A stretch of DNA of 64,000 nucleotides from VAXT01 sp963698015 (lineage in GTDB: Bacteria; Actinomycetota; Thermoleophilia; Gaiellales; Gaiellaceae), in contig OY969109.1 in NCBI GenBank assembly GCA_963698015.1, positions 558,001 to 622,000 on the forward strand. Reading direction: 5' to 3'. How positions within the stretch are numbered: position 1 is the stretch's first letter; the number at the start of each line of letters is the position of its first letter. Positions 51,222 through 60,352 of the stretch are shown in pieces. Below the pieces are notes generated by a model. The model worked only from the letters and a program-made list of their open reading frames with translations, did no database searches and was not told the origin of the DNA. The position numbers and the translations under genes are program-made.

Positions 51222-54200
51222 ATGGACACTGTCTTCGGCCTCGTGCTCTTGATCTTGCTGCTCGCGGGTGTGGTCATCCTCGTGAACTGGGCCGGGCACG
51301 CCGTCCTTCGACGGAAGGGCGTCGCCGAGGAGCCCCAACCGACGGAGCCGTCCGGAGCCGCTCCCGTCGACCCGGAGCTCCAGAAGGCTCGCGAGGCCGC
51401 GGCGAAGCTCGCCCAGCAGCACATGTGGCTGAGCCCGGAGGTGATCGAGCAGGACGCCCTCTTCAAGCGAACCGTCGCCGACCTCAGCCGGCCCGAGGTC
51501 GATGCAGGCGCCGCTCTCACCGCCGCGAAGAGCTCCGCCGACTTCGAGGCCGCGATCGGGTTCGCCGCGCTTGCCGCCAGGGCGGAGATCCCGCCGGGGC
51601 AAACGAGTTGGACCGTCCGCACGTTGAGCCACTGCTCCGAGGAGCTCGAGCCGTTCGTCTTCACGATGCTCGCGAAGCACGCGGACTATCCGGTGATCGG
51701 GCCCGCCCTCACCAAGCTCGACAACGGCGTCAACTGGGTGGAGCTCGCGCGCTTCATCGGAGCTCGCCGCTCAGCCGGCGAGGAAGTCACGGCCGAGACC
51801 TTCCGCCGAAACGTCGCACGCCGGCTCGCTCCGAACATCGAGAGCTTCCTCCAGCGCTTCGAGGACGAGCTGGGGCCTGACTTCCGCGCCGCCTTCGACG
51901 AATGGCGCGCGACGACGGTCGACACGGAGTTCCTTCAGGGATTCGCGCGGGTGTGGGAGCGTCCCTTCGACGACCCGCCGGCGTTGCTCGTGGGACGGCG
52001 ACGCGAGCTCGTCGAAATGCTGCGAGAGGCGCTCGAGCAGACCCCGGGGCGATCAGTCCTGCTCGTCGGGGAGCCGGGCGTCGGGAAAACGGCGCTGGCG
52101 CGCGCCGCCGTCGAACGCCTGTCGAGCAGCTTCATCGTCTTCGAGGCAACCGCGGCGCAGATGCACGCCGGAGCCGTGTACGTCGGACAGCTCGAGACGA
52201 AGGTCGCCGAGGTCGTCGACACCTTGCGGCAGCATCGGGCGGTGGTCTGGCACTTCCCGGCGTTTCACGATGCCCTCTACACGGGCCAGCATGCCCGCAG
52301 CACACAGGGCCTCCTGGATGCCCTGCTGCCCCCGATCAAGTCCGGCGAGATCACGGTCATCGCCGAGACGACTCCGGCCGGCCTAGCGACGTTGCTGGCC
52401 GAGCGTCCGGCGCTCGCAGGCGCCTTCGACGTGATCCAGATGCGACCGCTCGACGAGACCGAGTCCATCCAGGTCGCCGAGCACGCGCTCGAGCATTCGA
52501 GGCTCGGCGTCTCCGCCAGCGAGCAGACGCTCCGCGAGACATTCGAACTGGCCCAGCAGTTCCTCCCCACCATGGCGGCGCCCGGAAACATGCTTCGTCT
52601 GACCGGAGCCACGGCCGCAGAGACGGCCGAGCAGAATGCGACGTCGTTCGAGACGAGCGACGTGCTGGCCACCATCGCAGCGTCGTCCGGGCTGCCTCTG
52701 GCGATGCTCGATGCCAACGAGCCGCTCGAGCTCGAGGACATGCGCGCGTTCTTCACGAGCCGCGTCCTCGGACAGCCGGAGGCCGTGGACACGATCGTCG
52801 AGCGCGTGGCGATGGCGAAAGCCGGTCTCACCGACCCGACGAGACCGCTGGGAGTCTTCCTCTTCGTCGGGCCGACCGGGACGGGCAAGACCGAGATCGC
52901 CAAGGCCCTCGCGGATTTCATGTTCGGGTCGGCAGGACGGCTCGTGCGCCTGGACATGAGCGAGTTCCAGACCCCCGAGTCGCTCGACCGACTGCTCGCC
53001 GACACGAGCATCGACGCACGGGGCGCGAGTCTCATCTCCTCTGTCCGCAAGGACCCGTTCGCGGTCGTGCTCCTAGACGAGTTCGAGAAGGCTGCCGCGC
53101 CGATCTGGGACCTCTTCTTGCAGGTCTTCGACGACGGCCGCCTGACCGATCAGCAGGGTCGCGTGGCCGACTTTCGGCGGTGCGTGATCGTCCTGACGTC
53201 GAACGTCGGCTCGTCGATCTCGATCCGCCCCGGGGTCGGCTTCACCTCCGAGCCCGAGCCGTTCCGTCCCAAGAAGGTGCTGGACGAGCTGAAGAAGTCG
53301 TTCCGCCCCGAGTTCCTGAACCGCATCGACCGCGTTGTCGTCTTCCGGCCTTTCGAGCGGGCACAGATGCGTGCGCTTCTCGACAAGGAGCTTCGCGAGG
53401 TGCTCGAGCGCCGCGGGCTGCGCGGCCGGCCCTGGGCGGTCGAGCTCGACGAGTCCGCCTACGCGTTTCTGATCGAGAAGGGATTCACGCCGGAGCTCGG
53501 CGCGCGTCCCCTGAAGCGAGCGGTCGAGCAGCACCTCCTCGCGCCGCTCGCGACCGCGATCGTCGAACAGAGCATTCCCGAGGGCGAGCAGTTCCTGCTG
53601 ATCAGCGCAGCACGGGAGACTGGGATCGCTGTCACCTTCGTCGACCCCGACGCCGATGCGCCCGAGGCTGTCGAGACGACCGAGCCGCTCGAGACGGTGC
53701 CGGCGAACGTCCGGACGATCGCCCTCACGCCGCGTGCCGATCCGAGGACGACCAGGTTCCTCCTCGACCAGCTGAGCTGGACGGCGAGCATGATCCGCGC
53801 CGAAGACATCCAGCATGGCAAGCGCGCAGCCCTGGACGCGATCAACAGTCCGGGCTTCTGGGAGCGCGACGATCGGTTCGAAACGATGGCGAGTGCCGAG
53901 TACGTCGACCGCCTCGAGGCCGCCCTGCAGACAGCCGAGCGCCTCGGCGAGCGCCTCGCCCGGACCGAGGGACGCAACGGCGAAGGAACATCACGACTCG
54001 TCGGCCTCCTCGCGAACCGGCTGCACGTCCTCGACTCGGCCGTGGACGGGCTCCGCCAGGACTCACCGGCGCAGGTCTTCCTCCGCATTCGTCCCGCCGC
54101 CGACCAGTCCGGCGACGAGTCAGAGCGCTTCACGGAACAGCTGGCGGCGATGTATAGCCGCTGGGCCGATAGCCGCGGCATGCGAATCGACCGTCTCGAC

Positions 54201-54551
54201 ACATCCTCGAGCGAATACCTCTTCACCGTAACTGGGCTCGGGTGCGGCGTGATCCTCATGTCCGAGAACGGCCTGCACACGATGGAGCTCGACCGCGAGC
54301 GCCGCGATGGAGAGCACGACACCGAGCGCATCTCCGCCCTCGTGCAGGTTGCCTCGTGGGAGCCCGGCCCCGAACGAGAGCGCGCCGCCCTCGAAGGCCT
54401 CGCGCAGACCGCACTCGCCGAAACCGCCCTGGCGGCCACGGTCGTCCGGCGCTACAGGGTCGAGCCTGCTCCGCTCGTCCGCGACGCCGTGCGCGGCTAC
54501 CGCACCGGCCGCGTCGACCGGGTGCTCGCCGGCGACTTCGACCTCTTCTGA
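51222..54551 (+). CDS. Membrane-anchored ClpB-like double AAA+ protein fused to a GGQ-less RF2-type (PCRF) release-factor domain
   Basis: 1109 aa. A membrane helix opens the protein (FGLVLLILLLAGVVILVNWA). After a Clp_N-like helical region, AAA-1 starts near 250 with Walker A GEPGVGKTALARAAVERL; its Walker B position reads AVVWHFPAFHDAL, without the usual Asp-Glu. AAA-2 starts near 515: Walker A GPTGTGKTEIAKALADFMFG, Walker B VVLLDEFEKAAAPIWDLFLQ, sensor LTSNVGSS, arginine finger KKSFRPEFLNRIDRVVVFRP, then the ClpB D2-small domain. From about 865 the text follows RF2: INSPGFWERDDRFETMASAE, VLDSAVDGL, QLAAMYSRWADSRGMRIDRL, ENGLHTMEL, and the RF2 tail VVRRYRVEPAPLVRDAVRGY RTGRVDRVLAGDFDLF. The GGQ catalytic domain between is missing. 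It might act on stalled ribosomes or nascent chains at the membrane (inference). Confidence 0.85.
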   Translation: MDTVFGLVLLILLLAGVVILVNWAGHAVLRRKGVAEEPQPTEPSGAAPVDPELQKAREAAAKLAQQHMWLSPEVIEQDALFKRTVADLSRPEVDAGAALTAAKSSADFEAAIGFAALAARAEIPPGQTSWTVRTLSHCSEELEPFVFTMLAKHADYPVIGPALTKLDNGVNWVELARFIGARRSAGEEVTAETFRRNVARRLAPNIESFLQRFEDELGPDFRAAFDEWRATTVDTEFLQGFARVWERPFDDPPALLVGRRRELVEMLREALEQTPGRSVLLVGEPGVGKTALARAAVERLSSSFIVFEATAAQMHAGAVYVGQLETKVAEVVDTLRQHRAVVWHFPAFHDALYTGQHARSTQGLLDALLPPIKSGEITVIAETTPAGLATLLAERPALAGAFDVIQMRPLDETESIQVAEHALEHSRLGVSASEQTLRETFELAQQFLPTMAAPGNMLRLTGATAAETAEQNATSFETSDVLATIAASSGLPLAMLDANEPLELEDMRAFFTSRVLGQPEAVDTIVERVAMAKAGLTDPTRPLGVFLFVGPTGTGKTEIAKALADFMFGSAGRLVRLDMSEFQTPESLDRLLADTSIDARGASLISSVRKDPFAVVLLDEFEKAAAPIWDLFLQVFDDGRLTDQQGRVADFRRCVIVLTSNVGSSISIRPGVGFTSEPEPFRPKKVLDELKKSFRPEFLNRIDRVVVFRPFERAQMRALLDKELREVLERRGLRGRPWAVELDESAYAFLIEKGFTPELGARPLKRAVEQHLLAPLATAIVEQSIPEGEQFLLISAARETGIAVTFVDPDADAPEAVETTEPLETVPANVRTIALTPRADPRTTRFLLDQLSWTASMIRAEDIQHGKRAALDAINSPGFWERDDRFETMASAEYVDRLEAALQTAERLGERLARTEGRNGEGTSRLVGLLANRLHVLDSAVDGLRQDSPAQVFLRIRPAADQSGDESERFTEQLAAMYSRWADSRGMRIDRLDTSSSEYLFTVTGLGCGVILMSENGLHTMELDRERRDGEHDTERISALVQVASWEPGPERERAALEGLAQTALAETALAATVVRRYRVEPAPLVRDAVRGYRTGRVDRVLAGDFDLF

Positions 54552-54615
54552 GCGCTGTGTCAACGACCTTTCGGCCCTACGTATTTCGTGCTCGAAGTCG
54601 TACGCTGGAAGCAGG

Positions 54616-55721
54616 ATGCGGCTCTTTCGGGTCGGAACGTTCCTCGCTCTTGCCGTGACTTTCGCCGGAGCCGGCGCGGCAGCGACCCCGCGGCACGCTC
54701 CGACCCTGCGCATCGTCATGCAAGGCCCGGGACAGGTGACGTGCAGACCCCGGTGCTCGGGCAATCACCGCCGCGGCGACGTTCTCCGGCTGGCTGCGAA
54801 GCCGGCAGCGAACTACGAGTTCGTGCGCTGGTCCGGCCGCTGCATCGGCCTCGTCCCGACATGTCCGGTCGCCCTGGACCGGAGCACGTCTGTGCGCGCG
54901 ACCTTCGTCGGGCAGCCGAGCGAGCTGGTCGTCGCCGTCGGAGGGCCCGGCAAGGTGACGAGCATTCCATCCGGGCTCGACTGCGGCGGCGGAGGCTACG
55001 CCTGCACGCTGGAGGTCCCGTTCGGCTCTGAGGTGACGCTCGTTCCGACCCCTGCCGGCGGCGGTCGCTTCGCCGCCTGGGACGGGCCCTGCGTCTCAGC
55101 CGGCTCAGACGTGTGCACGCTCCAGATCGAGGCTTCCCGGACCGAGGCCGCGGCCGCCTTCGGCCACAGCTCGCCGCTGCCCGGAAACCAACCGCTGACC
55201 GTCAGCCCATACGACTCTCGGGTGCATGTGACGAGTCAGCCGGCGGGAATCGACTGCCCGCCAACCTGCACTGCACCGTTTGGGTCGGGCACCGTTGTCA
55301 CCCTGCACCGGAACTTCGGCATGTGGCAGCCCGCGTGTACCGGCGAGGGGCTCGATCGCTGCGCGATCGTCGTCGACGCGCCGACCGAGGTCGGCGTCAG
55401 CCCGCCCGCGCCGCCGCCGGACCCCGAGCGTCCCCCCAGGCTCTGATCCAGGTCACGGTGTCGGGGCCCGGGCTCGTCACCTCGAGTGGCGGGCGGATCC
55501 GCTGCGGCCGGTCGCGAGCGCCCGAGCTCCGGTGCAGCGAGCTGATCGCGGGCAACGGCCAGACGATCCTGCGTCTGCGGACGAAAGCACGGCCCGGGGC
55601 TCGCTTCGCCCGCTGGAGCGGAGCGTGCCGGGGGGCGAGGATCTGCAGCCTGAAACCGAAGCCTGGACGTCAGTTCCAGACGCTCCAGGTGACCGGCATG
55701 TTCCGCCGCCCGCAGTCCTAG
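54616..55721 (+). CDS. Secreted beta-repeat (Divergent InlB-like) protein, frame break in a C6 run
   Basis: The first frame (54616-55446) gives 276 aa: signal peptide (VGTFLALAVTFAGAGAAA), then three beta-repeat units, each with paired Cys and the pattern 'G.G.VTC.P.C....' and 'FVRWSGRCIGLVPTCPV', 'RFAAWDGPCVSAGSDVCTL', 'GMWQPACTGEGLDRC'. It stops after PERPPRL. A different frame continues at once from the run of six C (55432-55437) with LIQVTVSGPGLVTSSGGRIR and a fourth unit (ARFARWSGACRGARICSLKP), ending at 55721. A -1 slip or one extra C joins them. Similar 'W.g.C.g....C' units occur in InlB-like repeats of exported proteins. Function unknown. Confidence 0.7.
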
Positions 55722-56737
55722 GCGGCGACTCCGGCGAACCGGGGGATGATCTCCTTCCCGTAGACCTCGAGCTCGCGCTCCTGACCCTCGGTCATCAAGT
55801 AGAGGTCGAACTGGTCGACACCGATCGACTCGAGCTCCTTCAGCTTCTCGACGGCCTGGTCGGGCGTGCCGAGCACGCAGAAGCGATCGCAGATCTCGTC
55901 GGTCACGAACTCGCCGTGCTTGGCGCCCACACGGCTGTGGTCCTTGTAGTCGTAGAACTTCCGCGCCTTGACGTAGTCGGTCAGGGCAGCCGGGATCTCG
56001 GAATCGAAACCGTAGCGCTCGACGAGGTCCATGACGTGGTTCGAGACCATCGCCGGGAACCAGCGCACCTGGTCGCGGGCGGCCTCAAGATCGTCCGAGA
56101 TGTAACTCGGCGCGCAGACGATGCACTGCAGGGCGCCGGGATCGCGGCCTTCCTCCTTCGCGGCCGCCCTCGCGGTTCCCATGATCCACTGGATGATCTG
56201 CGGGTCGGCGAGCTGGATGATCACGCCGTCGCCGACGCGGCCCGCGACGGCCAGCGCCTTGGGTCCGTAGCCGGCGACGTGCATCGGGATCTCCGGAAGC
56301 TCGTCCCGCACCCACTCGAGCTTGAGCTCCTTCTCGTTCCACTCGACCGGGCGGCCGTTCATCAGGTCCTTCATCATCCGCAGCCGCCGCTCGAACTCGG
56401 CGACCTTGACCGGCTGCAGGCCGACGACGCGCCGCGACGAGTCGCCGCGGCCGATGCCCATCACCATCCGGCCGCCGGAAAGGTCCTGCATGGTCGCGTA
56501 CCAGCTGGCCGTGATCGTCGGGTCGCGGATGCCCGGATTCGTGACGCAGTGTCCGAGTTTGATCCGTTCGGTCTTGTCCGCGACCAGCGGCAGGAGCGCG
56601 TAGGACTCCTGCCAGAGGATGTGCGAGTCGTAGGTCCAGCCGTACTCGAACCCGTTCCGCTCCGCGAGCTGGATCAGATCGAGCATCCGCGAGAAGGGCG
56701 GATCGGGCATGACGGTCATGCCGAACTTGAGGCTCAT
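55718..56737 (-). CDS. LLM-class flavin-dependent (F420-type) oxidoreductase, TIGR03842-like
   Basis: 339 aa from ATG 56735-56737, whose overlap with the upstream stop (ATGA) marks an operon. The TIM-barrel luciferase-like fold shows SLKFGMTVMPDPPFSRMLDL, EYGWTYDSHILWQESYALLP, LGHCVTNPGIRDPTITASWY and the GGRMVMGIGRGDSSRRVVGL cofactor loop, all as in the CPS_4043/TIGR03842 family. It lies directly after an amidohydrolase and opposite a dihydropyrimidinase. This family often accompanies hydantoin or pyrimidine degradation genes; the reaction is not known. Convergent with the gene on the left, overlapping 4 bp. Confidence 0.85.
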   Translation of the reverse strand: MSLKFGMTVMPDPPFSRMLDLIQLAERNGFEYGWTYDSHILWQESYALLPLVADKTERIKLGHCVTNPGIRDPTITASWYATMQDLSGGRMVMGIGRGDSSRRVVGLQPVKVAEFERRLRMMKDLMNGRPVEWNEKELKLEWVRDELPEIPMHVAGYGPKALAVAGRVGDGVIIQLADPQIIQWIMGTARAAAKEEGRDPGALQCIVCAPSYISDDLEAARDQVRWFPAMVSNHVMDLVERYGFDSEIPAALTDYVKARKFYDYKDHSRVGAKHGEFVTDEICDRFCVLGTPDQAVEKLKELESIGVDQFDLYLMTEGQERELEVYGKEIIPRFAGVAA

Positions 56738-57969
56738 CGTGACCCGACCCATTGAACCGTCCGGTCGGCCAGGCGGTCAAGTGCCTGCACCGACAGCTCG
56801 AGGTGCTCGTCCTTCGTGTCCTCGAGTTTCGTGTGCGACAGGCCGCGCAGGCTCTGGACGAAGACCATGACCGTCGGGATCCCGGCGCGCGACACTTCGG
56901 CCGCGTCGTGGAGCGGCCCGCTCGGCAGTCGGTGCGTCGTGCCGGCGACCTCGCGAATCGACTCGTCCGCGAGCTCGATCAGCTCGTCGTCGAACAGGAT
57001 CGGCTCGATGTTCCAGATGCGCTCCCACTCGACCTCGATGTTCTCCTCATGCGCAAAGCGCCTCGAGGCCGCCTCGGTGTTGCTCAGCATCTCGGCGAGC
57101 TGCGACGCGTCGAGGTGGCGCTGGTCGAGCAGGCACTCGGCGGTCTCGACGACCGACGTGACGATGCCGGGCTTCGTGACGACGCCGCCCATCGTGCAGA
57201 CCGCGCCGGCGCCGATGCGGGCGGCGATCTCGCGGAGCTCGAGCTCCAGCTTCGCGGCGCCTGCGAGCGCGTCCCGCCGCTTGTCCATCGGGGTCGACCC
57301 CGCGTGCGCCGCCTGACCCCGCCACGTGATGCGATGGCGCTCGACTCCGAAGGTGCCGAGGACGACGCCCAGCGGGAGGTCCATGCTCTCGAGCACCGGC
57401 CCCTGCTCGATGTGCAACTCGAGGTAGGCGGCCGCATTCTCGAGCTGCCGCTCCGCCTCGGTCGCCCGGTCGAGGTCGATCCCGTAGGCCCCGATCGCCT
57501 CCGGGAGCGAGATGCCGTCGGCGTCGGTGAGTTGCCGGAGCTCGTCCTGATCGGCCATCGAGCCGGCAGCTGCGCTCGACCCGAACAGCGAGCGCCCGAA
57601 GCGCGCGCCTTCCTCGTCGGCCCAGCTGACGAGCCGGACCGTGATAGGAGGCCGGCCTTCCTCGGCGATCCGGCGGAGCACCTCGGAGCCGGCGACGACG
57701 TTGAGTGCTCCGTCGAGCCAGCCGCCGTTCGGCACGGAGTCGAGATGCCCGCCGATGACGAGCGTCTTGTCGGAGGCACCCGGAACTGTCCACCACTGGT
57801 TGCGCGCCTCGTCGAACTCCATCTCGATCCCGTCGAGCTTGCCGGCCATCCAGTCCTGGGCCTGCACCCAGGTGTCCGTCCAGGCCACGCGCTGAGCCCC
57901 ATCAGCGTTTCCGGTCAGCTCCTGCAGCTCGCGAAGCTCGGCGACGGTTCGCTTCGGATCGAGAGGCAT
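56734..57969 (-). CDS. M20-family N-carbamoyl-amino acid hydrolase / beta-ureidopropionase-like amidohydrolase
   Basis: 411 aa from the ATG at 57967-57969 (MPLDPKRTVAELRELQELTG). Metal-site motifs of the hydantoinase/carbamoylase M20 family are clear: IGGHLDSVPNGGWLDGALNV, SWADEEGARFGRSLFGSSAA (Asp-Glu-Glu), LELHIEQGPVLESMDLPLG, and the late DAAEVSRAGIPTVMVFV (His site altered to the LHDAAE text). Substrates of the family are N-carbamoyl amino acids, ureidopropionate or allantoate. Here, facing a dihydropyrimidinase over 25 bp, N-carbamoyl-beta-alanine is the natural one (inference). Confidence 0.88.
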   Translation of the reverse strand: MPLDPKRTVAELRELQELTGNADGAQRVAWTDTWVQAQDWMAGKLDGIEMEFDEARNQWWTVPGASDKTLVIGGHLDSVPNGGWLDGALNVVAGSEVLRRIAEEGRPPITVRLVSWADEEGARFGRSLFGSSAAAGSMADQDELRQLTDADGISLPEAIGAYGIDLDRATEAERQLENAAAYLELHIEQGPVLESMDLPLGVVLGTFGVERHRITWRGQAAHAGSTPMDKRRDALAGAAKLELELREIAARIGAGAVCTMGGVVTKPGIVTSVVETAECLLDQRHLDASQLAEMLSNTEAASRRFAHEENIEVEWERIWNIEPILFDDELIELADESIREVAGTTHRLPSGPLHDAAEVSRAGIPTVMVFVQSLRGLSHTKLEDTKDEHLELSVQALDRLADRTVQWVGSR

Positions 57970-57994
57970 CGCCCACGAGCCTAAACTGCGCAGC

Positions 57995-59404
57995 ATGTCC
58001 GTACTGATCAAGGGCGGACGCGTCGTGACCGCCGCCGACGACTACGTCGGGGACGTCTACGCCGAGGACGAGCGGATCTCGCTGATCGGCGAGTCGCTCG
58101 ACGTCCAGGCGGACAAGGTGATCGACGCGAGCGGGAAGTACGTCCTCCCGGGCGGGATCGACCCGCACACCCATCTCGACATGCCCTTCGGGGGCACGGT
58201 CACGATCGACGACGTCGAGTCGGGCCAGACGTCGGCGGCGTTCGGCGGCACGACCTGCCACGTCGACTTCATCATCCAGCCGCCGGGCTCAACCTTCGCG
58301 GCCGCGGTCGAGGAGTGGCGCGCGAAGGCGAACGGGAAGCAGGTGATCGACATGGGCTACCACATGGCGGTCACCGACCTGAAGGAGGGCGGGACGCTCG
58401 AGGAGCTCGCGTCGCTGCCCGATGAGGGCATCACCTCGTACAAGCTCTTCATGGCCTACAAGGGCGCGCTCATGGTCGACGACGAGACGCTCTTCCGGAC
58501 GATGCAGGTCGCGGCCGAGACGGGCGCGCTCGTGATGGTGCACGCGGAGAACGGCGACGCGATCGACGTCCTGGTCAAGGAGGCGCTGGCCGCGGGTCAC
58601 ACGGAGCCGAACTACCACGCGCTGACGCGGCCCCCGGAGACCGAGGGTGAGGCGACGAACCGCGCGATCCAGCTGTCACGAGTCGCAGGGTCACCGCTGT
58701 ACGTCGTCCACGTCTCCTGCGCCGAGTCGGTCGAGCCGATCGCGATCGCGCGCGAGAAGGGCTGGAACATCCACGGCGAGACCTGCACGCAGTACTTCTT
58801 CGTCGACTACTCGTTCCTCGAGCGGCCCGATTTCGAGGGCGCGAAGTACGTCTACACGCCGCCTCCGCGGGACAAGGCGAATCAGGACGTGCTCTGGAAC
58901 GCGGTGCGCACGGACGTCCTCTCGGTCGTCTCCACCGACCACTGCGCGTTTCTCTGGGACGGTCAGAAGACGATGGGCCGCGACGACTTCTCGAAGATCC
59001 CGAACGGCGGGCCCGGGCTCGAGAACCGGCTGCAGATGATCCACGAGTTCGGCGTGCGCGCGGGGCGGATCTCGTTGAACCGGATGGTCGAGCTCCTGTC
59101 GACGAACCCGGCGAAGCTGTTCGGGCTCTACCCGCGCAAGGGGACGATCGCGGTCGGGTCCGACGCGGACATAGTCGTCTTCGACCCGGAGAAGACGGTC
59201 ACGATCTCGGCGTCGACGCACCACTCGAAGTCCGACTACAACCTGTTCGAGGGCACGGAGGTGACGGGCGTCCCGGAGCTCGTGCTGCTGCGCGGCCAGG
59301 TGCTGATCGAGAACGGCGAGCTCGTCGCTTCACCGGGTGTTGGCCAGTTCGTCGCCCGGGCGAAGTTCGGCGAAGAGCTGAAGCCCGAAGCCGCGGTCGC
59401 CTAG
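57995..59404 (+). CDS. hydA: Dihydropyrimidinase / D-hydantoinase
   Basis: 469 aa, the family length. Zinc site GGIDPHTHLDMPFGGTVTID near the start; the carboxylated lysine region is TSYKLFMAYKGALMVDDETL; later metal histidines are in MVHAENGDAIDVLVKEALAA GHTEPNYHA and YVVHVSCAESVEPIAIAREK; the Asp of the final site is in VVSTDHCAFLWDGQKTMGRD. It opens the ring of dihydrouracil or dihydrothymine (or hydantoins) to N-carbamoyl amino acids, the substrate of the neighbouring M20 enzyme. It is divergent from that gene across 25 bp, so they share a control region. Confidence 0.94.
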   Translation: MSVLIKGGRVVTAADDYVGDVYAEDERISLIGESLDVQADKVIDASGKYVLPGGIDPHTHLDMPFGGTVTIDDVESGQTSAAFGGTTCHVDFIIQPPGSTFAAAVEEWRAKANGKQVIDMGYHMAVTDLKEGGTLEELASLPDEGITSYKLFMAYKGALMVDDETLFRTMQVAAETGALVMVHAENGDAIDVLVKEALAAGHTEPNYHALTRPPETEGEATNRAIQLSRVAGSPLYVVHVSCAESVEPIAIAREKGWNIHGETCTQYFFVDYSFLERPDFEGAKYVYTPPPRDKANQDVLWNAVRTDVLSVVSTDHCAFLWDGQKTMGRDDFSKIPNGGPGLENRLQMIHEFGVRAGRISLNRMVELLSTNPAKLFGLYPRKGTIAVGSDADIVVFDPEKTVTISASTHHSKSDYNLFEGTEVTGVPELVLLRGQVLIENGELVASPGVGQFVARAKFGEELKPEAAVA

Positions 59405-59413
59405 CGTCAGCGC

Positions 59414-59848
59414 ATGACGATCCAACGGATGGACCACGTGGGCGTCGTGGTCGACGACCTCGCGGCCGCGACGGCGTTCTTCGTCGACCTGGGGCTCGAG
59501 CTGCAGGGCGAGGGGTCGGTCGAGGGCGACTGGGTGGACCGCATCGTAGGGCTCGAGGGCGTCCGGGCGGAGCTCGCGATGGTGGAAGCCCCGGACGGCG
59601 GTGGCCGGCTCGAGCTCGTGAAGTTTCACGCTCCGTCGGGCCCGACCGGCGAACGGCACGAGGCGGCGAACGCCCTCGGCCTCCGCCATGTCTCGTTCGA
59701 AGTCGACGACCTCGACGCCGCCCTCGCTCGCGTGCGAGCCCACGGTGCGGAGCTCGTCGGCGAGGTCGAGAGCGGCGGCGGCTATCGGCTCTGCTACGTC
59801 CGCGGCCCGGCGGGGATCATCGTCGAGCTGGCGGAGCGACTCGGCTGA
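59414..59848 (+). CDS. VOC-family protein (glyoxalase/methylmalonyl-CoA epimerase-like)
   Basis: 144 aa, 9 bp after hydA. Two beta-alpha-beta-beta-beta modules: RMDHVGVVVDDLAAATAFFV DLGLELQGEGS (His of the metal site) and LRHVSFEVDDLDAALARVRA HG, ending with YRLCYVRGPAGIIVELAERL (Glu). The three metal ligands of the fold are present. The reaction is not known from sequence; a methylmalonyl-CoA-type step would fit thymine catabolism, but general glyoxalase-like enzymes look the same. Confidence 0.82.
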   Translation: MTIQRMDHVGVVVDDLAAATAFFVDLGLELQGEGSVEGDWVDRIVGLEGVRAELAMVEAPDGGGRLELVKFHAPSGPTGERHEAANALGLRHVSFEVDDLDAALARVRAHGAELVGEVESGGGYRLCYVRGPAGIIVELAERLG

Positions 59849-59851
59849 GGG

Positions 59852-60352
59852 TTACGCAGAGACCGTTTCCTTTTGCTCGAGCAGTGACCTCAGGTAGTCC
59901 TCCATGTGGTCGAAACTGCTCTGCTGGCCATCGGACTTGCCCATGTGGGCACGGCCGGCCTGGTCGCGGAACACCATCGTCATCGTCAAAGTCGTGACGC
60001 CGTCCGTCTCGTGCAGTTCCACTGTCTCGACGGCGTGCGCGTCCGGCCACCCTTCGAACAGCCACGTCGCGACCGTCCGGGTCGGCGGCTCGACCTCCGA
60101 GTAGGTTCCCCGAAACGAGCACTCCCTTCCGTCTGGGGTCACGAAGACGATGTGATAGCTCCCCCCGACGCGCAGGTCGATCGAGCACTCCGTTACCACG
60201 TCCGTAAACGGCGCGAACCAGTTGCGCACATGCTCGGGCTTGGTAAGTACGTCGAAGACGAGCTCGAGCGGGGCGTCGAACTCTCGAGTCGTGACGATCT
60301 CGAGATCGCTCGGGAATTCGACGACTGCGGATCCATGGCGATTAGGTGTCAC
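59852..60352 (-). CDS. SRPBCC/AHSA1-domain protein
   Basis: 166 aa from GTG 60350-60352, which lies inside the end of the ArsR gene (11-bp overlap). AHSA1-type core: IVTTREFDAPLELVFDVLTK PEHVRNWFAPF, VGGSYHIVFVTPDGRECSFR GTYSEVEPPTRTVATWLFEG, and a C-terminal helix (DGQQSSFDHMEDYLRSLLEQ). The pairing ArsR plus AHSA1 is very common in actinobacteria; the fold binds a hydrophobic ligand that may be sensed or modified. A longer reading upstream is only the ArsR gene in another frame. Confidence 0.88.
   Translation of the reverse strand: MTPNRHGSAVVEFPSDLEIVTTREFDAPLELVFDVLTKPEHVRNWFAPFTDVVTECSIDLRVGGSYHIVFVTPDGRECSFRGTYSEVEPPTRTVATWLFEGWPDAHAVETVELHETDGVTTLTMTMVFRDQAGRAHMGKSDGQQSSFDHMEDYLRSLLEQKETVSA

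Noticed and set aside
51902..54157. 751-aa alternative-frame reading on the + strand
   Set aside because: Shadow of the ClpB-like fusion gene; all motifs lie in the other frame.
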